IMG/VR virus record: IMGVR_UViG_3300042535_000023
Location: 18,192 to 82,191 of that record
DNA: 64,000 nucleotides
Strand: one strand, 5' to 3'
Source of the DNA: a virus
In this document: positions 34,501 to 44,600 of the stretch, in pieces
Numbering within the stretch: position 1 is the first letter of the stretch
Layout: the number at the start of each line of letters is the position of its first letter
Translations under genes and position numbers: made by a program
The notes under the pieces: generated by a model
Seen by the model: the letters and a program-made list of their open reading frames with translations, nothing else
What the model was told of the DNA's origin: nothing
The model's database searches: none

Positions 34501-36665
34501 GCATGGTAATTAAAATAATACTTTTTTATTAGATTACCAACAAAAGATACTGGATTTTTATAATTGGAGATGTCACCATCAAAAGATAAAAGTAATTTAG
34601 TCCCGCTTGTTGTTGTATAAGGATAAGTTGGAGGAGTAAAATTAGATGTCCATAAAGCCTCCCCTTTGGTTATTCTTACGCCATACATACTACCAACAAA
34701 CGGTATTACTGTTCCTCCGTCAAGTAAATCTTTTCCTATATTTAAAGGACGAGTTGTAGCGAAATTATTAGAAACGGTCCCAGATGCTGTAGCTATACCA
34801 TCCTTATATATCTTTGTCTGATTGGTCCCTTCCCTGACAACCGCTATGTGGGTAAAGGTATTACTAGTAGGTGTTCCCCCATTATTTATCATCTCTACTA
34901 AACCACTGTGAAACTCTAACTGGCCGCCAAAAATTTCAAAAGACCACATATCAGCACTAGCACCGGAGCTTGGCCTATTACTAATTAAAGCTCGTCCTGT
35001 TCCAATGGCTGACATATTAACATACATATCTATAGTAAAAGGGCCTGTTCCAAAAGTCCAATCATCGGAACTTGGTAACTGTAAGTAAGAAGTTCCATCA
35101 AAATTACAACAATAGTTAAAACCACTAACTGTTGTCCCACTTATTGTAGCATTATTATAAAAATTAATTTGTCTTGATGAATCAACATCATCCATGGTAG
35201 AATGTATATATAAAATATCCTCTGCTTCCGCTGGAATTTCTTTTTCATTGGTTGGAATAAAAGTATTATCAAACAAACAATTGCCGTTATTGATTCTTAA
35301 TTCAGATATATATCCGTTTAAGTAATGATCAGAAAAAGTATTACCATTTATGCCTATAATTAGGGGCTGAGTAGAAATACCCAAAATAGGTCCAGCGTAA
35401 TAAGAATCTTGTTCACCATTTATATAACAGGACGTTATTTTACCATTATAACATAAACTAATATGATACCATATATTAGCGCTAATGGTTTTTGCCCCTG
35501 TTATCAACGTTCCTGCGCCAGCAAAATATCCTTGTGGATACCAACATATTTTATTTCCTGAGCTAAGATACAAATACCAAGAACCATTAACAGAAGTATT
35601 CTGCCAAACATTTAAAAGTGTTTGTTGCGTAGAAACTACGCTAAAATTAACCCAAAAGTCTATAGTAAAATCTTGATTATTAAAATAAAAATCCGATGAT
35701 GCTGGGATAGAAATATAAGAACTTAATCCATTAAAATAATAACTTTTTTCAAATATCCCGTACCCTGAGTAAGATTGCACATTAGTAAAAGACATATATT
35801 TTACGGGAGTTGATAAATCCCCCTCTGGTAACAACAATAATCTAGTATCTTTATCAGGAATATATGATCCTATAACCGAATCCAATTGAAAATCCGAGGT
35901 CCATTTAGCCACACCTTTAGTAACCCTAATCAATGCTAAATTACCTTTAAATCTTCTATCTGAGGGATTAGACCCTATGTAAAGATCGGCCGCAACAATA
36001 GATGTGGAATTATTTGATGACCCAGAAGCTACTCCGTTAATATAAATACTTATTGCCCCACTATTTTTTACCACTGCGACGTGTGACCACTGTCCTGAAG
36101 TTAAAGCGGAAGTAGAGGCCAGCTGAAATGCCCACACAGAACCATTATAATAAATATGAACTCCTATGTAAAGACCGCCTGTAGACCAATCAGAGGCTGT
36201 AGAATACCCCAAAGTTATTTCCAAATAAGCGGCAATTCTAAAAACTATATCACGCTCGTTTGTAGATCCGTATGGCTCTATCCAAAAATCTACTGTAAAA
36301 TCTTCTGTACCAAAAGCCCAATCTGAACTGGAAGGTATAAGCAAATAATCATCTAAACCATCAAAATAATAACAATAATCCGTGTCATTTAAACTAGATG
36401 TACCACTTATAATCGCCCCACCATAATAAGTAATATTATGCCTAGACCATGAAGAGTCTCCAACACAGTGATTTAATAAGCTTGTACCACTGACATTAGG
36501 ATCATAATCTAATTTTGTAAATACGTTAGAAAGGTCATAATTATTTATACCCGTTCCAGATGCTATAGACATTAAGGCAGGAAAATCTACAAGATCTTCA
36601 TCTATTTTACTACTATCAATTACTAAAGTAGTGCTATAATCCCAACCTGTTGGATCAAAGGTCAT
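31512..36665 (-). CDS. giant modular fibre protein: DUF2341, five LamG, SPRY, discoidin-like
   Basis: Protein of 1717 residues. Rough order: DUF2341-like start (1-60); LamG 1 (97-265, YYFDGLDDYLLIPSSSDWAF); LamG 2 (308-470); LamG 3 (519-682); SPRY domain (735-895, GRYYFEVIVD, VGVAVDHYTGSVWFSKNGVW); LamG 4 (902-1085); discoidin/F5-8C-like (about 1100-1300); DUF2341-like and LamG 5 (about 1340-1560); Ig-like; and a carboxypeptidase-regulatory-like end (FNAMIFDRIIP). These sugar-binding folds indicate a multivalent host-recognition fibre. Each LamG has the phrase 'D-F-T-[VI]-[DE]'. No catalytic depolymerase motif is visible. Confidence 0.85.
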   Translation of the reverse strand: MTFDPTGWDYSTTLVIDSSKIDEDLVDFPALMSIASGTGINNYDLSNVFTKLDYDPNVSGTSLLNHCVGDSSWSRHNITYYGGAIISGTSSLNDTDYCYYFDGLDDYLLIPSSSDWAFGTEDFTVDFWIEPYGSTNERDIVFRIAAYLEITLGYSTASDWSTGGLYIGVHIYYNGSVWAFQLASTSALTSGQWSHVAVVKNSGAISIYINGVASGSSNNSTSIVAADLYIGSNPSDRRFKGNLALIRVTKGVAKWTSDFQLDSVIGSYIPDKDTRLLLLPEGDLSTPVKYMSFTNVQSYSGYGIFEKSYYFNGLSSYISIPASSDFYFNNQDFTIDFWVNFSVVSTQQTLLNVWQNTSVNGSWYLYLSSGNKICWYPQGYFAGAGTLITGAKTISANIWYHISLCYNGKITSCYINGEQDSYYAGPILGISTQPLIIGINGNTFSDHYLNGYISELRINNGNCLFDNTFIPTNEKEIPAEAEDILYIHSTMDDVDSSRQINFYNNATISGTTVSGFNYCCNFDGTSYLQLPSSDDWTFGTGPFTIDMYVNMSAIGTGRALISNRPSSGASADMWSFEIFGGQLEFHSGLVEMINNGGTPTSNTFTHIAVVREGTNQTKIYKDGIATASGTVSNNFATTRPLNIGKDLLDGGTVIPFVGSMYGVRITKGEALWTSNFTPPTYPYTTTSGTKLLLSFDGDISNYKNPVSFVGNLIKKYYFNYHATITTEKKSVSYAAYNSWASITTNAHADFGRYYFEVIVDQGSSTHHMVGIGNPTGFYPGDNTTSYGYYGNSGNTYYNALPTAYGNTFAVGDVVGVAVDHYTGSVWFSKNGVWQASGNPTTGENPAFTGSSFLKNRAVPVKPIVGLYTTSTATFRFNSNEFSYSPPSNFVPIGTLLSFKQSLYFNGSTSYLYTPYDPSINLGIGDFTMEAWVYPTDVSVAKCLFSQGAMDAAGDGTWALQYGTDGAWGSGVKIVFATRASGASSFIAVSAPGLTTNQWHHVALVRMDGYLYFYLNGFFLSKTTHSASLGCTNKAIRVGGRMNSSENNIIQFTAGYIAYPRITKGIPNYYKIGFDYPKDEYGKSWHNRKSMAVTTTVSGIETELYTEISDWENRYVSVYPKIINTTTVIATSYHDSNYLPWFAVDPTITVLGNHANATWASGNGQITNQKFNIDLGESKIIKRFYIENGHSSGGVTNMGAKNFSIYGSNSSAAFSNTTYSNIDDLTLLGTFTARDHVAIDRIDKQFFYLDNNQSFRYYIFRVADNISGGGTNILIRKICLYEYVNKASLWTKVPTVDSISYTQLKLYYDKNKPASQYIGDVGDFSAQKVWSNNYSAVYHLNQNPVYGTDSIKDSTKYQLHGTPQGSMIEADSIVNGQVGRALDFDGSNDLIALKDSSNFNFGTGDFTIEGGIYIVGPNTIFSNSSSANKFHALYVDSGLAYGVTFVNGSVYVDNIATVTGTWQYYNLVRSGSNLIAYMDLVQKDSSTSVSGVSIGANTSNAIGGSVGYSQSFKGHIDEVRISSIARSDAWRKATYYSLNDGLLQSISEFFAFSNIIPENGSTVYGQTKQLSAIVTMSGLPDSSFSVDFYDIYNAHIGSTVSGVHSGDTVYVDFDTPSGIEYKWYIETTTTGVTNTSEVFNFYNRFTFNGWASDLGTRSSGVPIYLHRSSTGEVVDYTNTATESGTFMVSSPYAGEPHYVVALPPRDTFNAMIFDRIIP

Positions 36666-36676
36666 ATATTACCTCG

Positions 36677-39406
36677 TTATATTCCCCACCAAACTTTTAA
36701 TCTAGTGGTTTCATTTGTGTCGAAAGATTCATTAGGAAAATTAGTCTGAATATATAAAGGCTGGCTTGAATTTGGCTGTATATCTTCCACTTTTACCGCC
36801 GGCGGAGAAAGTATCTCATGAATTATAGGTGTCACAGAAGGATTATTAGTCATCAAATCAAACTTAACTTGGTGATATTTAGTTTTAGGTAAAAAATAAC
36901 CACTAGCTTTTACTTTTTGCCAAGCCAAAGTCCCACTAACTCCCCAAACTGGATCATAGGTTGCTGGTAAGACTTGTATATCACTTTTACAATGTGTATC
37001 ATGTTCTACATGATAAATATCAAAAAATCCTGTAGTAGTATAACCGGTTGTCATAGTTTTAAGTATATTCCCATTATTATTATAAATAATTATGCTATCA
37101 TTAGAAGCGCTATAAACTGCTACATACCCTTTTTCTGCGCGAATTTGTGTAGGAGCTGACACAGCAAAAGTAATTCTTCTAACCCCAGAACTATCATGAT
37201 GGCTAATTTGATTATTATTAGCCCCCCAAAATCCATCAGAACCATCATTACAAATATAATACATAGAGTGGGTGGCTTGTATGATTCCTAAAGAACTACC
37301 ATCATCAATAAATCGTTTAACAGTATAACCAACAATGTCTGAAACCCAACACCCCCCATCCCCTGTAGAACAAACTGCTCCTGGATCTGTCATAGATGTA
37401 TCACTAAACAAAGAGTTACCTGAACTATCTAAATGAACCAAACTTTTGTTAGATTTGTCTATATACCAAACACCACCTCCATTTATTTCTGGAGAAAAGT
37501 TTTTAATATAATCAAAAGTCGATTGATAAGACCAAACAACAACAAGACTACCACTACTATAATCTATTAAAACAAATTTTGTGTGACTTTTACAATACGC
37601 CCATAAACGACCATTCCCATCATAAGATAGTCCCCCATCAAATGCATAATCGTTACCTAAACTAGAAACATTATTTATTAACAATTTACCAGTGTTAATT
37701 ACCTTTACTGTCTGCAGTACATAATCCCATGGGGCGGAAATGGAAGTATTAACAAAAACATGTCCTTGTTTTCTACATACAGCTGTTCCTATAGTAGTAT
37801 AATAATTATTATATCCAGGATTTGACCAATTATACCAAATGGCATTTTCTATATTTGTATATAAGTTATATGTATATATAACTGTAGCATATATGGTGCT
37901 TGCTTTATATCCCCAATAAATTTCATCCACCGCTACAGGCTCTATATTACTACTTCTTACATTTATTGTTCCACCATACACATTTAAATCGTCGCCTATA
38001 GTAGTCCCACTAACTACTGTGGTGGTAGTTAATAAATAACTTGAAGAATATTGATCTGGAAAATTAAATATTGGTGTAAGATAAGAACCTGAGGCAGTAA
38101 CTAAACTACCAATCGAAACAAATCCTGTAGGAATAGGGTAAGAAAAAAAGGCACTATCAAATCTAAAAGTTACTTTATCATTCTGATGATATAGTGCAGC
38201 TGCTGGCCTAATTGGGGTAGTTTTACTTTTTATGAAAGCCAGATTAGTATAATTAGGAGAAGTATCAGTGGATGGATTACCACTATTTTGCCAAACTCCA
38301 TTTTTTGAAAACCAAATAGAACCATAAGTATGATCAACTGCTATACCTATTACATCATTTGTTGTGTATGCTGAACCCATACCAAAAGCACCGTTATTAT
38401 AATAACCATTCCCATCATAACCATAATAAGCTATACTAGTAGAATTGTTTCCTGGGTAAGTATCTATATTATAAGTTATGTTACCTATACCTATCATCAT
38501 GTGTGTAGGAGAGGTTAATTGATCCACTTTTACTTCAAAATAATATTTACCATGCATTATAGCGCCGGCCGTTTGGCCGGCTTTCCAAGAATCAGTAACA
38601 GTTTTAGTTAAAGAAAACCCACTTATAGTTATAGCTGAATTAACATTATTACTATCAAAAACAAAAGGCTCTGTTTTATATAATTTAATAGTATTACCTG
38701 ATACACAAGTAAAATCTCCAGGAAAAGTTCCTAAATCCCATCTGTAGTCAGTATTTATATTATCACTACCTATAGCAAAACCATCTTCTAAGCCATAAAA
38801 CTTATTCTGCTCTCCGTTATAAAGTTTAATATATTTATCAGACTCTTCTCCTGTATAATCAATAGTAATATAAGCATTGGCTACAGTATCACCGCTATTG
38901 TATAAATCTATATGAGATACATCTCCGGATAACATATTATTAAGAGTTATGTCTGATTCATTTCCTTCCACGCCAAAACTTACTATCTCATCGTTATTTA
39001 ATGCTTTTATTTCCAATAACTCACAAGTAGTATTAGTAATATAAAATCTAATATATCTTGGAGAAAAAGAGTCTGGAAGATTTTCAACATAAAAATATTC
39101 GGAATTAAAATTTCTTGTAAGATTGGTATAAGAATCAACCTCATAATTTTTATAAGATAGGTTCATATTACCTAAAATGGTTCCAGATGCTGTAGAGCTA
39201 CTTAAATATATCCTTATATCACTAATATTTATTCTATTAGATAGATCTATATCTAAATATAAAGTCTGGCCTGTTAAGGATGCGCCTGAAGAAGTAGTGT
39301 TATTATTTACAAGTTTAGCTAATTGATCGTAGGATAAACTAATGCCGACCCCAGAAACTGTGGTTGATTTTATTATCCCATCAAGTATTATATTATCCTT
39401 GGGCAT
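36677..39406 (-). CDS. fibre protein with SPRY and NHL-type propeller (paralogue A)
   Basis: Protein of 909 residues. A beta-rich N-terminal half (1-250) precedes an SPRY domain (about 280-435, GKYYFEVKVD, IGIAVDHTYGSIWFSKNGVW) almost parallel to that in the 1717-residue protein. A propeller follows (about 500-790) with blade phrases such as GDGGCWVSDIVGYTVKRF. A C-terminal domain begins after DPVWGVSGTLAW with LPKTKYHQVKFD, VKVEDIQP and a final LKVWW. The C-terminal domain and propeller resemble the next gene, so the pair is duplicated. The start overlaps nothing and lies 11 bases from the next gene. Confidence 0.8.
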   Translation of the reverse strand: MPKDNIILDGIIKSTTVSGVGISLSYDQLAKLVNNNTTSSGASLTGQTLYLDIDLSNRINISDIRIYLSSSTASGTILGNMNLSYKNYEVDSYTNLTRNFNSEYFYVENLPDSFSPRYIRFYITNTTCELLEIKALNNDEIVSFGVEGNESDITLNNMLSGDVSHIDLYNSGDTVANAYITIDYTGEESDKYIKLYNGEQNKFYGLEDGFAIGSDNINTDYRWDLGTFPGDFTCVSGNTIKLYKTEPFVFDSNNVNSAITISGFSLTKTVTDSWKAGQTAGAIMHGKYYFEVKVDQLTSPTHMMIGIGNITYNIDTYPGNNSTSIAYYGYDGNGYYNNGAFGMGSAYTTNDVIGIAVDHTYGSIWFSKNGVWQNSGNPSTDTSPNYTNLAFIKSKTTPIRPAAALYHQNDKVTFRFDSAFFSYPIPTGFVSIGSLVTASGSYLTPIFNFPDQYSSSYLLTTTTVVSGTTIGDDLNVYGGTINVRSSNIEPVAVDEIYWGYKASTIYATVIYTYNLYTNIENAIWYNWSNPGYNNYYTTIGTAVCRKQGHVFVNTSISAPWDYVLQTVKVINTGKLLINNVSSLGNDYAFDGGLSYDGNGRLWAYCKSHTKFVLIDYSSGSLVVVWSYQSTFDYIKNFSPEINGGGVWYIDKSNKSLVHLDSSGNSLFSDTSMTDPGAVCSTGDGGCWVSDIVGYTVKRFIDDGSSLGIIQATHSMYYICNDGSDGFWGANNNQISHHDSSGVRRITFAVSAPTQIRAEKGYVAVYSASNDSIIIYNNNGNILKTMTTGYTTTGFFDIYHVEHDTHCKSDIQVLPATYDPVWGVSGTLAWQKVKASGYFLPKTKYHQVKFDLMTNNPSVTPIIHEILSPPAVKVEDIQPNSSQPLYIQTNFPNESFDTNETTRLKVWWGI

Positions 39407-41661
39407 TATCTACTCCATTTTATAGACAAATTAATATTTAAATCTTTAGGTTCTTGTATGTTGACCAATTTTACATATATACTTTTACTTTCTCCGGGGG
39501 AAATATTTTCTAATTTTACTGTTGGATAAGTTAATACCCTTCTAATTTTAGTAGAAATATGATCATGCTCAGAAACAAAGGTAAATTTTAATTGGTAATA
39601 AGAACTTTTAGGCAATTCGCCACCATTTTTATTTATAGTATACCAATCTAATTTACTAGTATCTCCCCACACAGGGTCGTAACTTAATGGAAATACCTTA
39701 TAATCTATTTTACTTTGATCATCGTAGTCCAAATAAAAAACCGCCGGCTTAGAAGAAGTTACTCCAAAATTCTTAAATGTATTTATTATAACAAGGGTTA
39801 CTTTATCTATAACATAAACTACTCTTAATTTTTCACTATAAATATAAATATTTTTTGGGGATAAACATACATGATCTGCTTTGGATGGCAACATCATTTT
39901 AAACATAAGAACCCCAGAAATATCTATATGTCCTAAAATATCTCCGTTTATATACCAAACAGTGTCATCATCATCTGAATAAATGTAAGAGAGATTAAAA
40001 TCTAAGGCTGAGGAAAAAGTAACAGCCCCATTGTGTGATACTCTATGAAGATTCCAACCTATAGACTCGAATACCCAACAACCATTATCAGTTGTTGAGG
40101 CTACAGCTGTAGGAGATGAAAAATATTTTTCATATAGTTTTGTTCCATAAGAATCCCTGTGAACTAGTGACCCCTTTTTTTTATTTGTATACCAAATACC
40201 ACTACCACGTTTCTCTACTGAAAAATCATATATATAATCATCTTTATTTAAATTATAGGTCTCTGTAAAATCGGCTGCATTAATAATGTTAATATTAGTT
40301 AAAGTTCCTAAAATTTTACTATAGCCCCAAATAGAAGAACCTGCGTAAGAAAACTCCATCTTATTAAATTGAGAGTTAGTAGCAGAAACATTACTCAATA
40401 AAATACCATCTTTATTATAAACAGTCAAGTATGTAGATGAATTATAAGCTATTAAATTTCTCAGAGGACTAACAGCCACACAATTAGGAGGAGAATAATA
40501 ATTAGCAGGGTTCCAATATATATCTAAACTACCCAAAGTAGTGTTATATTTTTTAAGTCCTACACTGGTGCCCCAGTATAATTCCTCTAAAGCGATAGGT
40601 TTTGTATTAGAACTTCTTATTTCAACATTTTTTTCTAAACCACCAGAAACCTTTATCTCATCAATATCAATATAACTATTTTTTAATTTATCAATTGAAT
40701 ATAATATTGGTGATATATAAAAAGCATTAAATGGGACTTTATCTAAAATATAATCAGATACATAGGAATAAATAATTGTTTCGCCTACATATGGTAATAA
40801 AAAAATATGACCTTCACCGGCCTCACAGTTAGCAGTAATTACTGACAAAGGTTGATTAGCGCCAACAATACAAACCATGTTACCGCCACCATAATTAATA
40901 CTCATTTGTATCTGATTAGAGATGGCAGAATAAAAAACCGGAATTATCGGTTGGGTATCTATATGGGGATTAGATATAAAATATGAATTACTAGTAACAT
41001 CCCTAACATAATTTGGATCATAATAACCCCAACCTGGAACAATATCATATATCCCCGCAGCAACAAAAATGGGGGCCTGATCCGCTAAAACAAAATTAAT
41101 ATAGCAACCACCCCCAACATGACCATCGCCTGCTACAGCTATCCCAATTTGACAAGGAACACTAAAAGCTAATGATCCAATACTAGTAAAATAGCCCTTA
41201 TTCTCTAAAATAAACTCCAAATTATTAGAAAGATTCCAACTTCTTTCATAAAAAAGCCCAGCTAGATTTTGTAAATAACCACTTATAATATATACACCAT
41301 TAACTACATCTACGGTAAGATCTAAGGCAGTAAATAAACTATAACTACCAATACCGGATGCCAACACAAACAAACTTCCTGAAGTAGTTGTTATATCATC
41401 TGAACCTGTATAACCTCTATCAACAGCAATGTGCCCATCAGAATCTATATAGGTTCCAGTAAAAGCACCTAAACTTTTATTTAATAATATATTTGTGCCA
41501 ATTTCTAAAGAAAAATTGTTTGTTATTGGGGCTATACTAATATAATCATGACTACCATCTTCAGAATATTCTACATAAACATAAGCGTCGGAGGCAGTAG
41601 AACCAGAATTAGTGATTGGTACCTCATAAACAAAGTCTATATCATCCATAACTATATCCAT
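39406..41661 (-). CDS. fibre protein with NHL-type propeller (paralogue B)
   Basis: Protein of 751 residues, paralogous to the gene at 36677 but lacking the SPRY module. It shares the N-terminal phrase NSGSTASDAYVYVEYSEDGS with NSGDTVANAYITIDYTGEES of paralogue A. It also shares the propeller (TTDNGCWVFESIGWNLHRV) and the end (DPVWGDTSKLDW, LPKSSYYQLKF, VKLENISP, final LSIKW). SPRY loss or gain therefore separates the pair. The start has AGGAG seven bases upstream, and the stop overlaps the next gene's ATG (TAATG). It is probably a tail-fibre or baseplate component. Confidence 0.8.
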   Translation of the reverse strand: MDIVMDDIDFVYEVPITNSGSTASDAYVYVEYSEDGSHDYISIAPITNNFSLEIGTNILLNKSLGAFTGTYIDSDGHIAVDRGYTGSDDITTTSGSLFVLASGIGSYSLFTALDLTVDVVNGVYIISGYLQNLAGLFYERSWNLSNNLEFILENKGYFTSIGSLAFSVPCQIGIAVAGDGHVGGGCYINFVLADQAPIFVAAGIYDIVPGWGYYDPNYVRDVTSNSYFISNPHIDTQPIIPVFYSAISNQIQMSINYGGGNMVCIVGANQPLSVITANCEAGEGHIFLLPYVGETIIYSYVSDYILDKVPFNAFYISPILYSIDKLKNSYIDIDEIKVSGGLEKNVEIRSSNTKPIALEELYWGTSVGLKKYNTTLGSLDIYWNPANYYSPPNCVAVSPLRNLIAYNSSTYLTVYNKDGILLSNVSATNSQFNKMEFSYAGSSIWGYSKILGTLTNINIINAADFTETYNLNKDDYIYDFSVEKRGSGIWYTNKKKGSLVHRDSYGTKLYEKYFSSPTAVASTTDNGCWVFESIGWNLHRVSHNGAVTFSSALDFNLSYIYSDDDDTVWYINGDILGHIDISGVLMFKMMLPSKADHVCLSPKNIYIYSEKLRVVYVIDKVTLVIINTFKNFGVTSSKPAVFYLDYDDQSKIDYKVFPLSYDPVWGDTSKLDWYTINKNGGELPKSSYYQLKFTFVSEHDHISTKIRRVLTYPTVKLENISPGESKSIYVKLVNIQEPKDLNINLSIKWSR

Positions 41662-41691
41662 AATCTTTCTCCTATAATATAGATAAGTTAC

Positions 41692-44600
41692 TTAAACAGG
41701 GGTTACCCAAGTGATTTCAAGGTTTGCTGTCTTCTTGCTGCAGGATTTAAAACTTGAGTCCTTATTTGTTCTAATAAATATAGGCACTTTTTCTCCTGCC
41801 GGAACTTGTTCGAATATAAAAGGAAATTGGCCATCAGAAACTTTATAAAAATTTATACCATCTTTAGATAACTCAACAAAACTATTTGGAGTAATGGCAC
41901 TATCCTCTATTGGGGATTGTTTTTCTATATCAAAGAAAGTTTTACAGTAATCGTAAACTCTTAAATTCTCAAAAATAGCACTACCAAAAGCATCATTATT
42001 ATAAGCCAAAAATGTATTGGCACCGCCGAGTCTTAAATTAACCGATTTAGCATCCCCAATAGTCCATGGATCTTTGCTGGCTAATACTAAAACACCATTC
42101 AAATAAAGACGCACTGTGTCCCCATTGTCAGTATTCATGCCATCATTGCTCCAAACTAAAGCCACATGCATTGGAACTTTATAACTAATATAAAATTCTG
42201 GTAATATTTTTTCACTATCATGCAAATAAATAATTTTATAATTTGTTTTAGCGTTACCAACACCAACCTCAAACCAAGAGGCTGATCTTATACCTAAAGA
42301 AACAATATCATTATTATTATTTACCAAAGTAAATAAAGTTCTTGAATTTATATTCCCATATAAATCCAAACCTTGAGAATCACAATAAGGCTTAAACCAA
42401 AATTCTACGGTACCTTTATTTAATGTTAAATTAGATATAGGAATCTCTAAAAACTCGTTCCAAGTTAAACACAGCCCTTTACCAAAATGAACCGTATCTT
42501 CAAAATAGTTACGTTTAATCTTAAAACTATCTATACACATATAAAATGATTTTCCTACCCCAGAGTAAATCAACCCGATAGATTCAAAAGGCCTGTACAT
42601 GAAATTTAAATTATTATCTAATCTGCCAGTCGAATTATTTTTTGTAGGATTAGTAAAATCAAAATTATTAAAAGGTATCTCTATTTTGTTCCATCCTGTA
42701 ACCAAATTCAAATTAGTAAAATCTTTTATATAATAACCTAACGGGGTATTATTTTTAAAAGAGCCGAAGGCTATACCACCGAAGGTAGTATCAATGGCCG
42801 TAATGTCACTTATATATAACCAAAAAGATAACAAATCCATTTCAGAAAAATTATTATCTATATCAAAATTGTCTCCTTGTAAAAATTCTACTAAATCTAT
42901 TCCTGAAGAAGTTGGATAATCTACTCTTAAAGATCTTTTTGATTCTTTAACATTTAAACTATCATTAGACAACGTGCTTAAAACTGACCGCCACCACCAA
43001 TGATAGCTTACTGGGTCAAATTTTTGATCTGAGTATATTCTAATATTCCCAACTGTATGTGGCCCGTAATGATTCGTATTATTATCGTAAGAATAATTAG
43101 TAGCCGTGTCATAAGTCAGGGCTATCCATTTTAATTTGTCTGCCCTCTTTTTTACTACTGGTATACCGACACCCCAAGAATATGGAGTACTTTCATGAAT
43201 TACTCCTTTAATTATATAATAACCTTCATTTGAAATATGTAATAAACTATTTTGAGAAACCCAACCGGCACCTAATATAGAAGCTGATAGTTCAATAATA
43301 TCTTTATTTCCTATAAATTGTAATCCTATAAAATTGTTTTTTAATGCACCATAAGATTCCCAAGTTACTGTATAAGAACCGACCGGCAAAAAAGTAGACT
43401 CGGAAAAAATATACTCAATAGAATCAGACATCAGTTGTTTAATAGCAGATGAATAAAAAGTTAAATAATTACCGGCCGAGGTTGCAAAAGAAACTTTATT
43501 AGGATTATTATTTGCACTATCTGAACAACTAAAAAACTCCCCGTACTCATTCCAAAGTTTATAATAATATAATCTACCTTCCTTAACAAATTGAGATTTA
43601 CTAATAAGCTCATAGTTTGTGACACTAAAAAAATCCTTCATATTAATACAAATTATAGGATGGTCCTCGCTACTCATCTCACCGCCTTTAGATGTAGTGT
43701 ATACTTCAAACTCGCTAACAAAACCACCATCTAAGTGTAATGAAACATCTGCATCCGGATTATAAATATAATCATCTCCATGAGCATAATTCAATATCTT
43801 CAACCTGACACGCATAGCGTCCACTGGTGAAAAATAATGAGAAGTTATTAAATCTAAATTATCTTCTATATCTAATACTTTTTCAAAATCTTCTCCTGAG
43901 GCTGTTGAAGAAGTCCATACTGCGTAGTCTATATTATAATAAGCCTTATCATTACCTGGACCATGATAAATTACCACACGTTCTATATTTTGTATAGTAT
44001 CGAATGTTAATTCTAAAGTTGGGTCTTCATCAGAAGATAAAAATCCCCAACATGAATCGAAACTTCCAATAGATTTAATACCATCATTAACATTTGCTGG
44101 ACTTAAGTTTGTAACAGTATAGGACGAACCACTAACTGTAACATAAGATGAGCCACTTACAGTTGCAGTAAGAGCCACATTTATAGGAGTAATATAATAA
44201 TTTGTAAGTTTGCTACCCAAATCCACCCAATTACAATTATAGCCGCCTGCTCTTGTGTAAGGAGTAGTTATGTCTGGATAAACTCCTAGTTTGTCTATAC
44301 ACCTTGTGACGCCATCACCGCAGGTTAAATTTATACGTAACCATCTCGCTTCTGGGTCTTCCAAATATGTATACTTTTCAGAAGGAACTGTAAAGGACTC
44401 GGTCCAAAGAGCTGTTCCTCTAATTATGATAATTTCATCTAAATAGCCTTTAAAGTAGTTTTGTGAATTATCTCCCCACATATAGTAGTAACCCACAAGA
44501 AAATACTCATCAGCAGTACCTTGATGAAAATCTGATATAGCAAAAGCACCAGAATTTTGCAAAATACCATTTTTAAATGCGTATATTTTACCTTCTTTTC

